A stretch of 64,000 bases of DNA from UBA7672 sp965279205. GTDB taxonomy: Bacteria; Pseudomonadota; Alphaproteobacteria; Caulobacterales; Hyphomonadaceae. Position 1 is the first letter of the stretch; each line of letters starts with the position of its first letter. Positions 59,576-64,000 of this stretch are shown piece after piece. The notes under the pieces were generated by a model that saw nothing but the letters and a program-made list of their open reading frames with translations, did not search any database and was not told the origin of the DNA. Where the stretch lies: NCBI GenBank assembly GCA_965279205.1, contig OZ257144.1:868001-932000 (forward strand). Direction: 5' to 3'. The position numbers and the translations under genes are program-made.

Positions 59576-60373
59576 TCACTTCGCAGGCCGGCCGCGTCCG
59601 ATTTCGTCGATCTGCGCATCCATCGCCTTGAGCAATGCGTCGAGCTCCTCGGCGTCCATGCGCCGCCACCCGACAAGCTGGACGCTGACCTTCTGTCCCG
59701 CCTGAAATGTCATGGCATTGGAGATCAACCACATGGCGCGCATCCGTGCGGTCGTCTCATTGAAGTTGCCGACGACTGAAATCAGGTCGGCGACCAGCTT
59801 GACGCCCGGCTCCCACAGCCGCGTCTGCAGGATTTCGAGGCCGCCGCCCGAACTGGTCATCAGCCGAGCCGTGAAGCGCCCCCAGATTGGCGCCTCGCGC
59901 GCGCCAGTCAGGAAGGTCGCAAGAACGCGCATCAACGCCTTGAGCTGAGCGCGAGCTGCCTCGGGCGACGGATTGTTGCGGAGCACCTCCAGCGCCTGCT
60001 CGCGCACGCCGGTCATCTGTGTACGATAGCGCTCGACAACGGCCTCCGCGCAAGCGCGGTACAGGTCTTCCTTCGAACCGAAATAGTACTGCAGCGCCGG
60101 GAGGTTCACGCCAGCCGCCTCGGCGATCCCCCGTGTCGTCGCATTCTTGAAACCCGCTTGCGCGAATGCTTCGAGCGCGACACTGAGAATGCGCTCGCGA
60201 ACCGCCTCGCCCTTTGGCGAGAGCGTAGCCGCTGAAGCCTCCTCTGCCGCTGCCGGCTTCGCCTTGGGAGACCTGGTCCCTGGCGAACGCGAGATCGATC
60301 TGGGGCGAGCCAACTCTTGCTCCTCCTGGGGCGCCAACTCTTCTGGAACCTCGGCTCGGCGGGCGAAGCCCAT
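59576..60373 (-). CDS. TetR family transcriptional regulator with long N-terminal extension
   Basis: This is a 265-residue regulator. Residues ~1-58 are a low-complexity Pro/Glu/Ser/Ala tail that TetR proteins usually lack. The helix-turn-helix follows (~60-105): ILSVALEAFAQAGFKNATTRGIAEAAGVNLPALQYYFGSKEDLYRA. The C-terminal ligand domain resembles the CerR/TetR_C_15 type (RAQLKALMRVLATFLTG). The ATG at 60373 is preferred; the frame extends to a TTG at 60394. It is divergent from the multi-pass membrane protein gene and may control it. Confidence 0.82.
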   Translation of the reverse strand: MGFARRAEVPEELAPQEEQELARPRSISRSPGTRSPKAKPAAAEEASAATLSPKGEAVRERILSVALEAFAQAGFKNATTRGIAEAAGVNLPALQYYFGSKEDLYRACAEAVVERYRTQMTGVREQALEVLRNNPSPEAARAQLKALMRVLATFLTGAREAPIWGRFTARLMTSSGGGLEILQTRLWEPGVKLVADLISVVGNFNETTARMRAMWLISNAMTFQAGQKVSVQLVGWRRMDAEELDALLKAMDAQIDEIGRGRPAK

Positions 60374-60554
60374 CGATGCTGAAGACTCTATCAATCCGGG
60401 CGAGGGGTCCGCAACGATAGAGAGCTTCGGCCGGATGACCGCAATGGGCGAGGAGCGGTCGCCACCTTAGGCTCCAAGCCAATGGCTGGAAATCGCCGAT
60501 GGCAGCCGCGCGCGCTTGTGCCAAGCTGGACCTAACTGGGGAGAGGGGAGAATC

Positions 60555-61289
60555 ATGGCGTCGTCAGCCAAGCGAGATTTGTTCTATCCAGCGCTTGCCT
60601 TGGCCATTTCCCTGACGGCGTTCCTCGGCTTCGCCTTCACCTATCTCGGGCCGCTGGCCACAAACACATACCCGAAGGTTTCGTGGGCCGTTCACGCGCA
60701 CGGCATCGTCTATCTGGCGTGGTGCGCTTTCCTGCCGATACAGGCGACGCTCGCACGACGCGCCTTCACCGTGCACCGGGCAATGGGAGTGGGCAGCCTC
60801 GCGCTGGTGGCCGCGATGGCCGTGCTGGGCTTTCTCGTGATCGGAGTGAAGGTGCGGGCGGCCCTGCTGGGCGAAGGCGCGGAATTCTGGAAGGCGTTCG
60901 GCGTGCCGATCGCGGCGGGCCTTGTGCTGTTCCTCGGCTTCTACATTGCGGCTCTGCTCAACCGCCACCGGCCGGACTGGCACAAACGCCTGATGATCTC
61001 TGCGGCCGCAACCGTGATCGCGGCGGGGACCTGGCGGCTGTGGGTCGCGGCTTTCGGCTTCAACGACTGGGCGATGCCCGCCGCGATCGCCTCCACGAAA
61101 CTCTTCATCGTGGCCGGCGTGATCCATGATTTCGCGACCCGCCGAGCTGTCCATCCTGCCTGGTGGATTGGCCTCGGCGTTTCCTCCGTCGTCGAAGCCG
61201 CGAGCCTGCTGGTGGCCGGAACGGCTCTGGAGCTGCCCGTCGCGCACGCCATCGCGAGCTTCGCCGACGTGTTCGACTGGATGTACTAG
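60555..61289 (+). CDS. multi-pass membrane protein of unknown function
   Basis: This is a 244-residue integral membrane protein with seven hydrophobic segments (from ~residues 9-28 to 205-225). The ATG at 60555 has GGGGAG 6 bases upstream. VSWAVHAHGIVYLAWCAFLPIQ and HRAMG contain His residues that could bind a metal or heme in the membrane, as in some uncharacterised 7-TM proteins. No certain family is assigned. It is divergent from the TetR gene, a common layout for a TetR-controlled membrane gene. Confidence 0.65.
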   Translation: MASSAKRDLFYPALALAISLTAFLGFAFTYLGPLATNTYPKVSWAVHAHGIVYLAWCAFLPIQATLARRAFTVHRAMGVGSLALVAAMAVLGFLVIGVKVRAALLGEGAEFWKAFGVPIAAGLVLFLGFYIAALLNRHRPDWHKRLMISAAATVIAAGTWRLWVAAFGFNDWAMPAAIASTKLFIVAGVIHDFATRRAVHPAWWIGLGVSSVVEAASLLVAGTALELPVAHAIASFADVFDWMY

Positions 61290-61403
61290 GCTCTCTGACG
61301 AAGTGGACAAGCATTGTCAGCGCCGCCGCGGATGATCTGGGAGGGTCTGGCCGAAGGGCGAGGCTCGTCCTAGGTTGTGAGCGCAAATTCTGAGGCTCTC
61401 CCA

Positions 61404-63503
61404 ATGAAAAAGACATTCGTTCGTCTGCTTGCCGCCGGTGCGGTTGCTCTGGCGCTCGGGCCTGTGGCCGATGCGCGTCCGTTCACGGCGAAGGACATGG
61501 CGACGCTCGACCGGGTAAGCGATCCGCGTATCTCTCCGGACGGGCGGTATGTGATCTATTCGCGCCGCGTTGCCGACTATGACGCCAACAGGGCGACGAC
61601 CGAACTCTGGCTGGTTGACCTCAACGAGAAGACGCCGGCGCCGGTCAAGCTGCCTGCGTCCGATGGCGGCGTCAGCAGCGCGCGCTGGTCGGCGGACGGA
61701 CGCAGCATCTATTTCATGTCGAGCCGCGGTGGCTCCAACCAGGTCTGGCGCACCGATCTGGCGAGCCGGAATTCGGTCAAGGTGACTGACCTGCCTTTCG
61801 ACGTCGGCTCGTTTCGCACGTCGCCGGATGGCAGGACGCTGGTGGTGAGCCTCGCCGTGTTTTCGGATTGCGCGACGCTGGAGTGCACGAAGGACAAGCT
61901 GGCGGCGCCGAAATCGACGGCCGGCGCCAAGGCCAATGGCGTGGTGTTCGACAAGATCTTCATCCGTCACTGGGACGAGTGGGCGGACGGCACGAAGAAC
62001 CAGTTGTTTGCGCTGGACCTCGATCCGGCCGGGACAGCGAAGAACCCAAGGCCGCTGATGAAGGGCTTCGATGGCGACAGCCCGACCAAGCCGTTCGGTG
62101 ACGAGACCGACTACGGCTTCTCGGCGGACGGCAAGTCCGTGGTCTTCTCCGCCAAGGTCGCCGGCAAGAGCGAGCCCTGGGTGACCAACTATGATCTCTG
62201 GAAGGTCCCGGCGGCGGGAGGAGGCGCTGCCCCGCAGAACACGACCGAGCAGAACAAGGCCTGGGACGCCGGCCCTGTCTACGCTGCTGGCGGCAGGTTC
62301 ATGGCCTATCGCGCGATGAAGCGCGCCGGCTTCGAGGCCGACCGCTACCAGATCATGATCCGTGAAGAGGACTCCTCTTCTGCAGGCGGGGGAGGCTTCA
62401 AGGATCGCCCACTGGCGTCGGATTGGAATCGTTCGGCCGATGCGATCGCGTGGAGCGCCGACGGCAAGACGATCTATGCGCAGGCGGAAGACATCGGCCA
62501 GACCAGGCTGTTCGCCATCGATGTGGCCTCAGGCAAGGTCACCGCTGTCACAGGCGCCGGCCATCTCGGCGGGTTCGATGTCAACGCCAAGGGCATTGTT
62601 TACGCGCAGGATGATCTGCTGAACCCCGCCCAGATCTATTTCCTGCCGGCGAAGGTCGGATCGAAACCGGTGAAGCTTACCAACGTCAACGCAGAGGCGT
62701 TGAAGAACGTGGCGTTCGGCGCCGCGGAGCAGTTCTCCTTCCCCGGCTGGAACAACGAGACGGTCTACGCCTATGTCGTGAAGCCTGCCGATTTCGACGC
62801 GTCGAAGAAATATCCGGTCGCGTTCCTGATCCATGGCGGGCCGCAGGGCTCGTTCGGCAACCTCTTCCACTATCGCTGGAACGCGCAGGCCTATGCCGGC
62901 GCCGGCTATGCGGTGGTGATGATCGATTTCCATGGTTCGACTGGCTATGGCCAGGCCTTCACCGACGCGATCAGTCAGCACTGGGGCGATCGCCCGCTGG
63001 AGGATCTGCAGAAGGGCTGGGCCTTCGCGCTGTCGAAATATTCCTTCCTCGATGGCGGCCGCGCCTGTGCGCTCGGCGGTTCCTATGGCGGCTTCATGGT
63101 CAACTGGATCGCCGGCAACTGGAACGGGCCATGGAAATGCCTCGTCAATCACGACGGCATCTTCGATACGCGCTTCATGGGCTATTCCACCGAGGAGCTG
63201 TGGTTCTCCGAATGGGAGAATGGCGGCACGCCGTGGACGCCGGGCACGACCTACGAGAAGTTCAATCCCGCCCTGTTCGTGCAGAACTGGAGCAAGCCTG
63301 AGTTGGTGATCCATGGCGGTCGCGACTATCGCGTGCCGCTGGAGGAGGGCATCGCCACCTTCACCGCGCTGCGGCGCAAGGGCATCGACTCGAAGTTCCT
63401 TTACTTCCCGGAGGAGAACCACTGGGTGCTGAAGCCGCAGAACACCGTCCAGTGGCATGACGAGGTGCTGGGCTGGCTGAAGAAATATGCGCCGGTGAAC
63501 TAG
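61404..63503 (+). CDS. S9 family prolyl-oligopeptidase-type peptidase
   Basis: This is a 699-residue exported peptidase. A signal peptide is at the N-terminus (MKKTFVRLLAAGAVALALG, cleavage near VADARP). A beta-propeller of WD-like repeats (SPDG, SADG, DLASR blades) covers ~residues 35-450, followed by the catalytic domain with Ser560 (GGSYGG), Asp641 (GGRDYRVP) and His673 (EENHWVL). GAGG at 9 bases precedes the ATG at 61404. Members (dipeptidyl or acylaminoacyl peptidases) cut short peptides from protein breakdown in the periplasm. The PadR gene follows by 134 bases. Confidence 0.92.
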   Translation: MKKTFVRLLAAGAVALALGPVADARPFTAKDMATLDRVSDPRISPDGRYVIYSRRVADYDANRATTELWLVDLNEKTPAPVKLPASDGGVSSARWSADGRSIYFMSSRGGSNQVWRTDLASRNSVKVTDLPFDVGSFRTSPDGRTLVVSLAVFSDCATLECTKDKLAAPKSTAGAKANGVVFDKIFIRHWDEWADGTKNQLFALDLDPAGTAKNPRPLMKGFDGDSPTKPFGDETDYGFSADGKSVVFSAKVAGKSEPWVTNYDLWKVPAAGGGAAPQNTTEQNKAWDAGPVYAAGGRFMAYRAMKRAGFEADRYQIMIREEDSSSAGGGGFKDRPLASDWNRSADAIAWSADGKTIYAQAEDIGQTRLFAIDVASGKVTAVTGAGHLGGFDVNAKGIVYAQDDLLNPAQIYFLPAKVGSKPVKLTNVNAEALKNVAFGAAEQFSFPGWNNETVYAYVVKPADFDASKKYPVAFLIHGGPQGSFGNLFHYRWNAQAYAGAGYAVVMIDFHGSTGYGQAFTDAISQHWGDRPLEDLQKGWAFALSKYSFLDGGRACALGGSYGGFMVNWIAGNWNGPWKCLVNHDGIFDTRFMGYSTEELWFSEWENGGTPWTPGTTYEKFNPALFVQNWSKPELVIHGGRDYRVPLEEGIATFTALRRKGIDSKFLYFPEENHWVLKPQNTVQWHDEVLGWLKKYAPVN

Positions 63504-63564
63504 CAGCGGGTCGATTCGAAGCAGGCTTGACGAACGGCGTCGCCGATCGAGAGCGGCTGCACGC

Positions 63565-63593
63565 TTGTCATACATTGTACTTCAATGTATAGA
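63565..63593 (+). promoter_or_regulatory. promoter with PadR-type operator upstream of the second PadR gene
   Basis: TTGTCA (63565-63570) and TATAGA (63588-63593) form a -35/-10 pair with a 17-base spacer. ATACATTG (63570-63577) and CAATGTAT (63583-63590) are perfectly complementary and fill the spacer. The ATACAT-N9-ATGTAT form is the known PadR operator pattern, so the downstream PadR gene is likely autorepressed. Confidence 0.7.
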
Positions 63594-63637
63594 GCTGCCA
63601 TGTAAGCTTGGATCCAGACTGCGCGGCGCGTAAAACC

Positions 63638-64000
63638 ATGGACATCAACAAGGACCTGATGGCTGCGTCCTCGACGCCGATCGTTCTGGCGATCCTGTCG
63701 GAAGGCGACAGCTATGGGTACGCCATCATCAAGCGGGTCCAAGAGCTGTCGGCGGGGCGTCTCGAGTGGACGGACGGGATGCTTTATCCCGTTCTGCACC
63801 GGCTCGAGCGGCTGGGTTACGTCAAGGCGCGATGGGAAGCGGCGGAGAGCGGCCGCCGCCGCAAATACTACAGGATGACGCCGCAGGGGCGGGCGCAGCT
63901 CGCCGAGGATCGCAAGCAGTGGCAGGCGGTGGACGCCACGCTGCGAGGCATCTGGCGAACGTTGTTGCCTCCACTGCCGGACTGGCGCCCGGCGTCGTTC
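63638..64000 (+). CDS. PadR family transcriptional regulator, 5' part
   Basis: This is the first 121 residues of a PadR regulator, still open at the window edge. It begins MDINKDLMAASSTPIVLAILSEGDSYGYAIIKRV, with the winged helix-turn-helix up to about residue 75, including the GMLYPVLHRLERLGYVKARW recognition region, and RRRKYYRMTPQGRAQL as the wing. The C-terminal dimerisation helix appears to begin near residue 92. An operator and promoter lie at 63565-63593, upstream. A membrane protein gene may follow outside the window, as with the PadR pair at 57 kb. Confidence 0.88.
   Translation, partial: MDINKDLMAASSTPIVLAILSEGDSYGYAIIKRVQELSAGRLEWTDGMLYPVLHRLERLGYVKARWEAAESGRRRKYYRMTPQGRAQLAEDRKQWQAVDATLRGIWRTLLPPLPDWRPASF

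Noticed and set aside
1..64000. tRNA, rRNA, CRISPR repeats, insertion sequences, integrases and phage genes
   Set aside because: I looked for T-loop patterns, direct repeat arrays, transposase motifs and att-like duplications by eye and found none that hold up; a tool-based scan could still find a small RNA.

Overview
The window looks like chromosomal DNA of a high-GC alphaproteobacterium, most likely from the Caulobacterales/Hyphomonadaceae. The evidence is the fliQ-fliR-flhB-cckA gene order (CckA is the hybrid kinase at the top of the CtrA cell-cycle pathway), a Caulobacter/Xanthomonas-type TonB-dependent receptor, pheST downstream of rpmI-rplT, and dense, short intergenic regions. I see no rRNA, tRNA, CRISPR array, insertion sequence or prophage. 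About 61 protein genes are supported; the first (TRAP permease) and the last (PadR regulator) are cut by the window edges.

Layout. 0-8.3 kb: end of a TRAP transporter operon with a translationally coupled lipoprotein esterase, two tandem secreted DUF4139 proteins, thymidine kinase, and a large TonB-dependent receptor with paired LacI-like operator motifs upstream. 8.6-13.9 kb: a TetR regulator; then, on the minus strand, a c-type cytochrome lipoprotein, a lipoprotein made of two fused carboxymuconolactone-decarboxylase repeats, and a three-gene GNAT/GNAT/cysteine-hydrolase operon divergent from a LysR regulator. 14.2-17.9 kb: an HtrA/DegP protease followed by an OmpR-type regulator and its histidine kinase. 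18.1-23.0 kb: fliQ, fliR, flhB (the last two with TTG starts) and cckA. 23.0-29.6 kb: pheT, pheS, rplT, rpmI, two tandem I78-type inhibitor lipoproteins, an unknown lipoprotein and infC.

29.7-36.5 kb: two glycosyltransferases (GT9 and GT4), a serine hydrolase, a nucleoside-sugar-epimerase-like SDR, a TPR protein, the monofunctional transglycosylase mtgA and epoxyqueuosine reductase queG. 36.7-40.7 kb: a tight four-gene unit of circularly permuted ATP-grasp, alpha-E protein, transglutaminase and an Anbu-type proteasome homologue. 40.7-48.3 kb: a GIY-YIG protein behind a perfect 14-bp-arm palindrome, a GFA protein, a small membrane protein, and gltB/gltD with a second GFA gene inserted between them. 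48.5-53.9 kb: uppP, a small membrane protein, an NDUFA9-like SDR, an unknown basic protein, a HisKA_2 kinase and a Crp/Fnr regulator. 54.1-64 kb is more accessory: small proteins, a membrane-anchored PAF-acetylhydrolase-like hydrolase, a PadR/membrane-protein pair with its own operator, a 659-residue lipoprotein joining a cysteine-less thioredoxin-like domain, cytochrome c, a PHM-type copper monooxygenase and EF-hands, a TetR regulator, a multi-pass membrane protein, an S9 peptidase and a second PadR gene with operator.

The items most worth follow-up are the four-part copper/heme lipoprotein (57423-59402), the Anbu cluster, the palindromic promoter at 41040-41068, the PadR operators, and the habit of convergent genes to end in shared CTAG stop codons.
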